The position numbers were made by a program, and so were the translations under genes. Under the pieces are notes generated by a model. It was not told where the DNA came from. It worked only from the letters and a program-made list of their open reading frames with translations, and ran no database searches. A stretch of 64,000 bases of DNA. Origin: Amoebophrya sp. A120 (taxonomy: Eukaryota > Sar > Dinophyceae > Syndiniales > Amoebophryaceae). Shown one piece after another: positions 1-12,600 of the stretch; position 1 is the stretch's first letter; every line of letters begins with the position of its first letter. The stretch lies in assembly GCA_905178155.1 (NCBI GenBank), contig CAJINV010000018.1, forward strand, positions 130,479 through 194,478, written 5' to 3'.

Positions 1-621
1 TCCGAGAATGTCAGTGTGTTTTTGCTCGTTGTACTCAAACATCAATTGGGAGTGAGGCCACCACGCATTGCCGGCGTCGTCTTTCTTTTCCTTGCTCTGG
101 CCCGGAATCGGGTTCTCTTGCTGGTCAATCGCGAAGAATTCCTCCTTGATTTCGACTTTGAAGAGGTTTTGGAAATGCTCAGGTAGCACATAATCGACCA
201 GTTTGTTCATCCCCTCCGTCGGGTCCTGTTGGTTCCAATCATGCCTGCCCCTAAGTTCGTGCCAATTCGCCTTCCGCATGACATAATATAGAAGCGCTTC
301 TACTCCTTGCTGTCGGTTGTAAATTGACAAATTGTTGTTGCTCTGTCCTCGACCGCCCGACCCAGCGACGGCACGGAAAAAGGGGCACCATTGTCTGAGT
401 TTCTCGTTATCTTCCGGGGTACGTTGCTGAAAATTACTACCGGAACTCGCGCTCAGTCCTCGCAGCTCCTGCTCTCGCTGCGCGCACTCCGCCTCGGCCA
501 TCTCGTACACAGAGGGAATGTAGAGCAAACTCTGCGACAGACTGATCATCCAGCACAGGTTCGAGGGATTGTGAATACCGACCGCGGGCTGCGAGGAGCT
601 GGAGCGACTAGATGATCCCGA
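1..621 (-). CDS. Gene 1 exon 48 (runs off the window): USP/UCH-like Cys box
   Basis: The frame carried over from exon 47 stays open from 621 to base 1. Near its start it reads GIHNPSNLCWMISLSQSLLY followed by IPSVYEMAE. This matches the pattern of the Cys box of ubiquitin-specific proteases (family C19: G-x-x-N-x-x-N-x-C-[YFW]-[ML]-N-S-x-x-Q-x-L-x-x-x-P), with the cysteine, tryptophan, glutamine and proline in place. The usual asparagine after [ML] is isoleucine here. The His box would lie outside the window, so activity cannot be judged. Confidence 0.55.
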
Positions 622-3600
622 GGAAGTATCCCACGAAGAAACTGTTTCACTGTGATGATCTTGCACGAACCGCATCACAAGTTTGCTACACATGACACAG
701 AAAATTTGCCATGCGCGTTCCCCAAGGAAAACCACGCTTGCAAATCCAATGTCTTGCAGGTGTAGCAAGACAAATAGTTCTGTGCTCCATTTTCTGCATC
801 ACAAGTTCGCAGTGAAGCAGTTTTTTCTTGCGATAGGAAGTGCTGTCGCCGCTGCTTTGTCGAAACAGACGCGGTTGCTTCCACAGCTGCTCTATCAAAT
901 GAAAAAATGTCTGGGTCTGAAAGAATGCAACTTGTGATGCTGCATTTGGATTCCAGAAAAATCTGTATTGCATGAGTACCAAAAGGAATGTAATTTTTGC
1001 TACGCGGAGACGGCATCTGTCATGCGGAATAGGCATCAAGAAGCTCTCGAAAAATCTGTGATGCTAGGGCATGCATCACAGACATCAGGGCTCACGCAAA
1101 ACGTGCATGACAAGTGTCACGATCTTCCAGACCCAGACATTTTTACATTTGATATGCTCTAAAGTCGGCTCTTGTCCAGGGAAGGATCGCACCAGCGCAG
1201 CCCAGGGCTCGCTTCCTCTGCTGTCGTTCTCGCTAAAGTGACTTGCCCCGCTAGCTTTTTGAATCTCGCTTAGCTGGCTGTTCTTCTGCGTGAGCGAATC
1301 CTGCAACATTCGTGCCCACACGTGCAAATGATTCTCCAGAACCGCCTTTGCTGTTGTCGTCACGGCGTCCACGTGCTCGCGTTGCTGGATACTTGCAGCT
1401 GGGTCGTAGCCTTCAGCGGCAAAAGGCTTCAGTTCTTCAGCTCCTGTAAAGTCAGTGTAGGCACTTATTGCCTTCTTCTGCTCTCCCTCTTGTACCCACC
1501 GTACAGTCATCTCATGCAGCCATTTGTAGTCTGTCGCTTCAAACGGACTTCCCGGTCCTGCCATCCAGCTTTTTAACAATATCGCCAAGTTCCGTCCCGC
1601 GGTGAGTTTTTCTTGACTGGCCTCTGCCTCCTCCCTCGCGTCCTGGATTGCTTGAATTTCGTCTTGCAACCTTCGCATTTCCGCCTGCAGCTTCGTTCGT
1701 TCCATCTCGTTCTTTTGGTTTTTAGAACCAAGCTTCCCACTGCGCAAGGCTTCCAGCTCGGAAAGCAACCGGGCCAAGTTCAGCATGGATTCTTCGCGAT
1801 CGCCCAAGTACTTTTCCAGCGTCTGCAGCTTCTCCGCCGAGTACCCTCTGTTCCGTTGCTTCCTCGACCCGGGGGCCGCTTCGTACGCGCTTCGGATGTC
1901 CTTCAGGAACTGCTGCAGCTCACTGGTGAGCTCTTTATCCAGCTGAGTGCTGTAGACTTGCTTCTCCGTGTAGATGTAGTCGAGCAGTTGTCCCACAGCC
2001 GTCAAAAGCGAAGCTTCGTTCGGACTCAGGCCGTGGTCGTTTCCATTTCTTGGCCCGCCACCACCGCCGACGTTGGTCTGAACAACCGCGCCCTTCTTCG
2101 TTTTCACGCTGAGTCCGATGCTGTGCCGCTTGTCCTTCAACAGCACCGCCAACGCGAGCAACTTCCGGAGAGAGTGCGTGGTTACTTTCTGCAACACGTA
2201 GTTGTCCAGTCGCTGCACCGCTGCGTTCGCCGTGTTGCGGACCACGTTGCTCGAGGCAGTGTTGTATGCATTGCAAATATGTCTAGGGTCTGGAAACTTG
2301 GAACTTGTGATGCTGCGTTTGGATTCCAAAAAAATTTGTATTGCATGAGCAGCAAGGGGAGCGCATTTTTTGCTACTTACGCGGAGAGGGCATTTGCCAT
2401 TCGGAATAGGCATTAAGAATCCCTCAAAAAGTCTGTGATGCTAGGGCATACATCACAGACATCACGCATCATGCAAAACGCGCATGACGAGTCTCAGAAT
2501 CTCTCTTTCAGACCCAGACACTTCTGCATTTGATATGTTGTAGACTTGCGCTAAATTCGTCAACTCGTTTGACAACGTTTTCTCGATCTCTCGACGAATT
2601 TGCTGCCCGTGCCCGTCGGAGCAATTTTTCTGTTTATCTTCCAGCAAAACCTGGAGCATGATGTCCAGCAGCAGGTTTTGGGACAAAAACCCATTCCCCC
2701 GCAACACCTGCTCCAACCGCGTGTCCAGTTGGATCACCTCCTGGGCGACCAAAGTCCCCGATTTGACGAGCTGCTTCGCCGCGGTTTCTTTCGGGAGGTC
2801 GACAAACTCCTCCAGATCTTCGTCGTACAAGACAAGCGGGTTCGGAGCCGAGTGGATCGCCGAGCCGATGTTGATCACCTTTTCTTGCATCGGGTCGGCG
2901 GCGGTTTCCTTCCCCAATTTCGACTTTTTGTACAGGTTGTTCAGCAAATGAATGTTGTTCGACTTGATCAAATGGTACTGAATCAGCTGCCGTTCAAACA
3001 AAAACGCGATGTTTTCTTCCTTGAACAGCAGCTTGTCCCCCGGCCGAACGAACTTCAGCGCTTTCGCGGCCCCGGGGTGCGCGTACCCCCGCGGGCAGCC
3101 CTCCCTCGATTTCGTCCGCGCAAACAACAGAAAATCTCGCACGTACTTCTGCTTCCTGTCCATGCCGATCTGGTTCTCCACCTCGTTGCAACGGACCACC
3201 TCGGGCACGGCGATGACTCCGAAATCCGCCAGCAGCGTCATCCACGCCTTGTAAGCGTCGAAGAAAATGCGTAGACCCTTACGGTGGTTCCGCAAGTTCC
3301 GTTTCTGGTTCTCGGTCGCGATGAAGTTCCGCACGAAGAACAGACACCGTTCCGAGCCACAGCCGGTATCCAGAAACGGATTCTCGAAGAACAGTTCGAT
3401 GAACACGTGCGTTCGGTTATCCTGAGCAAAAACGTCCCCATCCCAGAATTGTGATGCAAATCCGCATGCTCGAAATATTTCTCACGCGGAGCCCCATGAG
3501 AAGCGTTTTCTAGTCGCGTTTTGGAATTTGTCATGCTAGAACCAACATGATATGCCAGGTCTGTGATGTTGCTGAGCTACCTACTTAAACAGAATTACAC

Positions 3601-6600
3601 TACGAGGAGAAACTTGTCATGCAAAACAACCCAAGCTGGCTGATTTGTCTAGCAGATTTCCCATCTTGACTCTGGTGTGGGGACGTTTTTCCTCAGGATA
3701 CCGGTGGCGTCTGTTGTAGCCAGAGCTGTCGTCGTGGCCGGCGAACACGGAACAGAGCTGGTGCTTGAAGATCGCATCCTTGTCCGCCGCTTCCAGCACA
3801 GCGAGAACTTCTTTGTTTTGGTATTGTGAGGAAAAACATCATCCCCACCCCAGACAGACTTGTCATGCAAATTTGCATGCCAAAAAAGTTTCTCATGCGG
3901 AGCCCCATGCGAAGCATTTCCTTGTCGTGTTTTGGAGTTTGTGATGCTCAAAGCAGCATGATCTGCTAGATCTGTGATGCTGCTGGAGCTTGCTAAACAG
4001 GATTACACTACGGGGCCAAATTTGTCATGCGAAACGACCAAAGCTGGTTGATTTGTCTAGCAGATTTCCCATCTTGGCTCTGGTGTGGGGATGTTTTTAC
4101 ATAGGATATTTGGTTCTTGTCTACTTTCTTGTAGTACGACAACATGTAGTCAAACGTTTCCATCAATTTCCGCCTTTCCGTCATCACAATCGGGTACAGC
4201 ACCCGCAGGTCCCGGTCAATCCGGAAGTACTGCAGGTGGTCCTGGCCCCAGGTTTGGTTTTTATGAACTGCAAAAGCATCGTACTCGTATAAATGCATTA
4301 CAAATTTTCTCAGCATGAAAAATAAAATTTGTAATGCGGATTTACCTTAAGACAAAGATTTGTAATGCTAGACTTGCATTTATACGAGTACGATACTTTT
4401 GCACGGGATAGTTTTCTCGCTTCGCCAACTGCCGGACGAAATTCACCGCTTTGCCGTTCGACGTCTATCAAGTTTAAAAATGTCTGGGTCTGGAAGAATG
4501 CAACTTGTGATGCTGCATTAAGATTCCAAAAAAATCTGTATTGCATGAGTACCAAAGGGAATGCAATTTTTGCTACGCTGAGAAGGCATTTGTCATGCGG
4601 AATAGGCGTCAAGAAGCCTTCAAAAAATTTGTATTGCTAGGGTATGCATCACAGACATCATGGGTCATGCAAAACGTGCATGACAAATCTCGCATTCTTC
4701 CAGACCCAGACATTTTTACATTTGATAACATCAGAAACTTCCCAAACTGGAAGTCCTTTTCCATCAACCCCACGGACCCGACAAAGCCCTCGATGTTCTC
4801 GATCATCCATTTGATGCCCTCGAGTTTCATCTGCCGTGCCTTCCAGAAGGAGGACTGCTCAAACTTCTGCTTCACGAGATTCAACCGTTTTTCCGCCCGG
4901 GTCCTGACCGCCGGGTCGACGTTCGCCTGCTTTATCAAAGTGAAAAATCCCCCCACCCCATACTCAAACTAGAAACTTGTGATGCGGATTTGTGGTCACA
5001 AATCAGCTTTGTCATGCTAGAAGGGAAAAGATGCGGACTGAGGTGCTGGCTGGCGTGGGAAAGCCTTGCATCTTCAGCATGACAGGGGGCAGCTGGAAGT
5101 GGGAAACAGCATGACAAATTGGTTGCAAACGAGGCCACAGCTGCGTCTCTTGGCCTTTTAGAATTACAAGTCGACTTGTGTACTCAAATACAGCATCACA
5201 AATTTCGTTTTCGATATGGGGAGGGGGGATTTTTCCTTTTGATATGCTTCAGCGTCTCCACATCCGCGTTCAAAACCGGGGAATAGATCTCGTGCGCTCT
5301 GTATCGCAAGAAAAAACTGTTTCACTGTGAACTTGTGATGCAGAAAATGGAACACAGAAGTGTTTTGTCTTGCTACACCTGCAAGACATTGCATTTTCAA
5401 GCGTGTTTTCCATTAGGAAGCACGCATGCCAAGTTTTCTCTGTCATGTGTAACAAACTTGTGATGCAGATCTTGCAAAATTATTACAGTGAAATAGTTTT
5501 TTCGTGGGATACTCTGCGGTCGGTCACCTCCCGGACATCCTCCAGCAGCTGCTCCTCCCGCTTCAGCCGCTCGCGGGCACGTATCAACGCCTCCTTCAAA
5601 TAGTCCTTCATCATCTGCCGCGGCGCTTCCTCGAAGATGCTGGTCCAGAACCCGCGGTTGCGCAATTCCAAGGTCGCCCGCTGATACAGCGCCGCCTCGC
5701 AGTGGTGCGGGTACTTCCGAATGATCTCCTCGTAGACCCGATCCTGGATGTCAGTAGTCAACACCTCCAGCGGCGTGTTGTTTGTGCCCTTCTCGTAAGC
5801 GTTGGAACCAAGTAAACCGGCCAGCGCCAGCAGCTGACTGGGCCCCTTGATCCAGCCCTCGAAGTTTCCGCTGGCGATCTTGGTGTCGAATTCGTGCCAG
5901 ATGCGGCGGGAGAGAAGCCCGTATTCCTGGATCAGGGTCTGATACAAATCCTTGAACGCCTCCTCGAATCCGGCCCGGGAATTTGCCCTGCCTTCCTCCC
6001 CCTCGCCCTCCTCGCCGGAGCCAGCCAAGCTGTTCAGCACTTCGTCGTTATGAATTGCAAATATCCCTGGATGTCTGGAAAGGTTGGAACTTGTCATGGT
6101 AAATCTGAATCATGCAAAACTCTGTATTGCATGACTACCAAAAGCCGCCCACTTTCGACCAAGTTGAGAGGGAGTTTCTCATGCAGGAACAAAGGCATGA
6201 TCGAGATCTCAAAGAATCTGTTATGCTGGGTCTCGCATTCCAGACCCCATGGGTCATGGAAAACCTGCATCACAAATCTTGCATTCTTCCAGACCCAGAC
6301 ACTTTTACATTTGATAGTCGTTCATGTGCTTCAATTCCATGTCGTTCAGCCAAAAATATGCGAGAAAAAAAGTTCGTCACGATCACTCATGCGCATTTTC
6401 GCAATACAAAATTTTCTGTCATGCGTAAAAATGCATCACAGCCAAACTTCCTATAGGGATTTCCCTAGCGTTTCTACAATACAGAGGAAACTTGTGATGC
6501 TAAAAAATTTGTATTGCAAAACCCGCAAGTTAGTGACAGTGACAAGCTTTTTTCTCTCCATAAAAAAGCGAACATGTTCAACAAGTTGTGCTTTTGCAGC

Positions 6601-9600
6601 TCGATGTACTTTTCCATTTTGGCCCCGGACCGGGCGAATAAGCCGTGCGCCAGGTCAAAGCCCTGCACCCGCTCCCTCATATCCCACAGAAAAAGACAGA
6701 CAGGGCAACGTCGGCATACTTGTAATTATGCAAAAACGAATTTACAGAAAACTTTCACTTTGCCATGTGCGGGCCCATAGTGTGCAGCGTAAGATACGAA
6801 GTGCAGTAGATTTTGTTGTGTATTCATTTTTGCATTACAAATACTCTCGCCTTCCCTGTCCTCTTTTTCATCTGTTGGATAACTCAGAGAGGAAACCAAC
6901 ACCCCGTAGTCAGCCATAAACCGTTGGAACAAAGCTTGTTCCATCTCGATTTTTGGAATCGACGTCTGCTGGAACGCGACGAGGGATTGGAAGGATTCGT
7001 TATCCCGTCTGTATTCCACCTCCGCCTGGTCGATGGGCGACCGGTAGTAGTTAAACTCCTCGCAGGATAATGCGGCACTACCAGGGTTCGGACCACCACC
7101 GCCGCCAGCCTTACACGGACGAGAAACAACCGAAGTGGTGGCTTGCTGCAGCATGGAAAGTTTGTAGTTCTTCTCGTCGCGAAGCCATTTTAGCTTTTCC
7201 AGGTCTGTCCGCAAATTGTGCATGGTTTGCTCATCTTTAGTGAGCTCGTTCCCGCTAGAAAACTTGGCTTTGAGGAAGTTGGAGTCGAGATCGAACTGCT
7301 TCTTCAACCAATCCACCTTGTCGAAAAACTCGGTGTGCAATTCGCGGACGAGCGCTTGCAGCATCTTCACCGGATTCTTCTCACTTTCCGCATTCTCGCG
7401 CTTGAACAGGTTCCAGGGCAATAATTCCTGGTAGTTCTTTTCCAAATTTTCATTTTCGCTGAGGCGGTACTCGCGCCACAGCCCGGTTAGCAGTTCGTCA
7501 AACGGGAGGTCTTCGGCTGGTGGAGAGGACAAAGCGTCTTGCTCCTCAGATTCATCAGCAGGTTCTTCGCCCGCCTCAGTTGCAGCCGCAGCCGCAGCCG
7601 CAGCTTTAGCCCTTTCCGCGGCCTCGAATTGGTCGAAAATTTGTCGCTTCTTCTGCCTCTCTTCAAAATCCTCGGACAGCTCGAAAGTAGCCGGCAAATT
7701 ATGCGCTTCTAGCAACCGCTTCAGCTCGCCCTGCGGCCTCCTTCCGCCTCGGCTGAAAGATTTTTCTTCTCCTTTCTCGTAGAAGCCCCGCTCCTTGTCT
7801 TTCTTCAGCCTAGCAATTACCGTCAGCAATTTCTTCGCCGCTGCCACATCGTTTTGGAATTTTTCATTCTTTTCCTTCGCATCGGCTGTTTCCAAGTAGT
7901 ACAACTCCGCGTTGAGCTTTTTCTCCACAGCTCTGCGCAGTTCTTTTTCCTTTTTGGCTTTTTCCTTTTCGGCTTCGTCCATTTTGGCTTCGTCCTTTTC
8001 GTTGCCACCAAGGGGGGAGTATGCACTGCCAAAAGTTTATCGTACTACATAGTCACGTAATTCTTGCACGACATTTATTTCTTTTGAATCTACTTCAGTA
8101 GCAATGGTGGACTTTGCGATCATGCTGATTTAGCTTTGAGCAGAAATCTGCTAACTCATGCAAGACTTCTGCAATTACTACGAGCACGTTATTATAATTC
8201 TTGCTTGCAGTGGATAGCCAAGCTACTTTCACCCGCTCCTCCCAGCGCATCATCTGAAAACTCTCCATGGAGCCACGCTGAAAGCTGGTGGCGTATTCCG
8301 GCGCGGCAATGGCGATTCTGGCCTCTTTCGTCAAAAATTGGTTTTCGATCACCTTGCAGAGTTTGTCGTCTTCACTGCCCTCGGCCCGCGTTTTCGCAGA
8401 AGACCAGCTATGCACGGAAGACTGCGCGCCGGAGGTCGTGTAACCCTTTTCCGCGTTGACCATTCTCTGCTGCAATTTCTCTCGCAAATCTTTGAACCGC
8501 TGCGAAGGCTTTGCAAGGAACTTCCCGCCCTGCTGTCCATTGTGGTCGAAATCGCCAAGAAAAGCGATAACCTGTTTCATCGTCAAGCGCCACTGGAATT
8601 CGTGCGGGTTGAAGGATTGCAAATATTTCTCCCACTCTGGCTGTGTTTTGACCAGGACAGCCCTACGTGCTGCTACTTTGCCTACCATGCTTTTGAAGAT
8701 ACTTTTTTCTGCTGTAGCTGGGTTATTTTTCATCTCCTGCTCAGAGTGCTCGAAGTCTTCCAGTACGTCAATGGCGAAAGTCTTCAAATAAAGTTTTGAC
8801 TCACGGGGTTGTGCCACCTGCCTTGCCCGCAACATTGCCGCAGAATCAGGGCCGCAGCCGTTCTTTTGATCGTACCGTCGGTTCAGCGAATCGATGATAT
8901 CGGAGTCCGTAAACTGCTTCGGGGAAACGAGGCTTGCAGAATCGCTTTCGTCTTCGGAAGGTGCAAACTGCCGGTCGCTCGGCAGCCCGAGATGTCGCGG
9001 AATAAATCTTTTCGGCCAGCTGATGACGTTCAACATCTTTTTCGCCTTGTTTTCTCTCCAGAAAGAGTCGTGCAAATCCTCGAGTTGCTTGTTATTCATA
9101 GGTGGAGAGGAAGAACCGTACTCTTTTTTCTTCGCTTCCTCACCGACGTACTTATTAACGAGGCCTGCCAATTCCTCTGCTAATTGCTTGGCTATGCTTT
9201 CCTGGTACATCTCCAACTTGCTTCTTATGTCCTTTTCCTTCTCTGCGATTTCCCCGTTTAACTTATCAATTTCCTCGTTCAATTGTTGCTGCTCCTTTCC
9301 GGAGGTTTTTGTCACCATGTACGCATATCCCACAGAAAAAAACTGGCAGGTCATATTTGTAATGCAAAAATAACCAGACAGAAAAAATTGTATTGCATAT
9401 CCGAAGCAGCATGCTATGAGGCCGCCCATGACAGATCTTTCTGTGTATTTATTTTTGCATTACACATATGTCCTGCCAGCTTTTTTCTGTGGGATAACGC
9501 AATCTGCTTCTTCGGCTTGCCATCGTTGTTGAACTCCGAGAGGTCGTACCCGACCTGCTGCCGCCTCCAGTCAAACACATACATCTATTGTGAGGAAAAA

Positions 9601-12600
9601 TCCCCCCTCCCCATATCGAAAGCGGAATTTGTGTTGCTGTATTTGAGTACACAAATCACATCTGTCTTGCTGGAGAGGACTGCAGACCCATATCAAGCCT
9701 GAGCAGAGAGGCTTTGACTTAGGCGCTTAGCATGAAAAGCGTCGGAGAAGTTTGCTCAACAGCATGAAAAACCGCCTCCATAATGGGACGGAAGCTGCTG
9801 CCCTTGTCTTCTTGCAACACAGACGTGATTTGTGACCTCAAATCAGCAACACAAATTTTTGAAAACCTACCTCTTCAATATGGGGAGGGGGGATTTTTCC
9901 TTGCGATAACATCCCCGACCCCGGCCTGCCGCACCTGGCCGTCCGGCCAAACGCCTGCTCTTCCACGCGCTTGCCACCCCGATCCGCGGGGAGGAAGCCA
10001 ACTAGGACAAACAAACCGTAGTTGTTTTCCACCACCGGTGTGATGCCCAGATCCATCCCGCGCCCACCGATGTTCGTGGTAACGAGAATTTCACCGGGTT
10101 GCATCTTCTTTTCCTCGAGCGGGTTCCCGGTGTAGACTCGGTCGAACTTGTAGAACTTCGGCTGCAGCGTATCACAGTGAAAAATGCCCCCACCCCCAAA
10201 GTTGCAAAAATTTGTGATGCGAAGTTTCCAAATGAAAACTTTTTGTCATGCATGAAAGGAGTATGATGAATCTTTCTGATGCAGAGTCTAGACGTGTATC
10301 GCATCGCATGCACGACAAGCGCCGCTCTTGCTGGGGTCTTTTGCAATACAAATTTTTGCTACAATTCACGATCGGAAACCTGTGATGCTGATAGATGCAA
10401 GAGGGCGAGTGTTTCATTTGGAAAGGTTTGCAATACAAATGCTCCCAAGTTCGGAGGTGAGGGCATTTTTCATTGGAATACACCGCCTCCCGCAACTGCG
10501 GGTGGGCGGAAAGTGCGTCGTAGAGCGTCGACACGTCCTTTATCCAGGAAAAAAACTGCGTCAGTGTAAGTCTTTTGGGAAAACAGCATCACAAGTTTGT
10601 CTGCCATGACAGGAAAAACTTGTTATGCGCAGATAGGAAGGGAAAACACACAGGAAGCGAGCCGATCATACACGTTAAGCATGACAAGTGTAAACTGTTT
10701 TGCATTTTCTGCATCACAGATTTACACTTACACAGTTTTTTTCTTGCATATCCTTGATGGACTCCACAATGATCAAAGCGGATCTTCTCACATCCCCCAA
10801 ATCCTCTCCGGTGAAGGTGGTTGCGCGCCTCCTTGGATTCGACAAATTCCGCTTCTCCAGTTCGTTCCACTTTTTGAAGCGGAGTTCGAACTTCTGCCTC
10901 TGGTCCCCGGCTTTCACCTCCTTCCCGATCTCCGGACAGGCTTCCAAAACTTCCGGCGACGCGGTCTTCGCTGTCACAATCTGCGACTCATCGTTCATAT
11001 AGGTGGCACAGGCGACTTCGAGGTACTTTTTGTTTCCCTTAATGTACTGTTCCGCGGTCGCCTTCTCGTCCCCGATCTCCCAATATTTCTTCACGCCATG
11101 CTTCGCTCGGTCCCAAAACTTCTGCAGTTTTCCGAATTGCAGCTGTTCCGCCGTCTGCGCGTTCTCGGTGTTCCTCGCTTGTTGGTGGATTTTAGACTGA
11201 AACTCCTTCTCGGACAACTTCCCCGTAACTGCTTCCACCAGAAGGTTCGCCAAGTCCATTTGCGGCTGAACCGCGGGCAAGCCCCGCACGTTCAAATCTG
11301 ACGGGTTACCGGTCGGCTGGCCGGAGGGTTGTAGTTCCTTATCGTCTTTGTCTTTTAACTCTTCGGGCAAATTCGGGTAAGTGTCTTCGTCCCCAAAAGT
11401 CCTCTTCACCAGGGAAATCTCCCGGTTCACGAGAACCTTCAACAACGCGTGAAGGGTTGGGACTTCCTTCAGCAAGCCCTCCTCTAAATTCACGAAGTCC
11501 CTGCGGAGCTTCTTCGCCTCGTACCCCGTGCCGAACAAAGCGTTGATCCCGTAGTTGGTGGAAGCGCAGAGTCCGTCGACGTTCGAAACGTCATCCCCTA
11601 CCACCGCCTTCAGAATCGCTTCCACCTTGTTCAGATTATTCCGCAACGCGGCGTAGTGCATCTTCTCGCTGTCAATCAGCTCCGACAACTGGTTTTGCAA
11701 CCGCATCCCCCGCAGCCGGAACTTCAAAATCCGGTCCTCAAAGTCCGGGTTCAATTTCTCGTTCTTCGCAGGCCGCCGGAGAATCTCCCTCGCAAACGGC
11801 TGCATCGTGTAGATCAAGGCCTCGGCGATCGTGTCGACCCAGATTTGATCCGGAACGGAAAGCTGAATTCCGTGGAAATCGCCCATCTCTTCGCCATTCG
11901 ACTGCTCGAGCGACTGCAGCGCGTAGTTCTCCGCGGCGGAGGAAGATTTTTGCATGTCGGCGGCGATCGCGTCGGAGTCCAAGATCAAACTCGGCATCTG
12001 GTAGTACCGCCTCTGCTCGTAGCGTGGCAATTTGAAGAAGTCCACCTGGTAGATCGACCGCAAAAAGGATTTTTCCTGCCGCCCACCCAAGGTGCCCGTC
12101 ATCCCGAACATCCAGGCGTATTTCTTCAGAAAGCCCATGTTGCTGTCAAAGTACGCTTTTAACCCGAGTGGTTCCAACTTCCCCAAGTGCTTCAACTGCA
12201 AAAACTGGTGCAGACCGTTGGACCACCGGGTCGAGGGGTTCTCCTGGCCCGTGTCCTTCTCCATGGGCAAGACCTTGTCGTTGTACTCGGATCCGGCAAC
12301 CGCCTTCTCCTTTTCCTTCACCTTGTCGTTCGGATTCACAATCATCGGCACTGGGGTGCGGGCGCGCTTCTTGTAGCTGCCGGACACCTTGTCGTACCCC
12401 TTGGTGCTCATGGCCGTCCGCGCGCGGGACAGCTCCTTGTTCAAATCTTCCCGCGTATCCTCTGCAAAAGTATAATCGCACTCGTATTGTTTGCAGAATC
12501 ATGCACTACAAATCTTTTTCTGAAGGTAAATCAGCATTACAAATTTCATTTCTCATCCTGAGGGAATTTGTCATGCATTTGTAGGAGTACGATCCTTTTG

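Noticed and set aside
627-835. Introners as autonomous transposons
   Set aside because: At 120-380 bp they have no room for a transposase, and no transposase-like frame occurs in the window.
8026-8155. Treating this gap as an introner (it has TATCC and GATA nearby)
   Set aside because: No matching 5-bp repeats flank those tips, and removal at them would break the frame; a GT-AG join keeps it.
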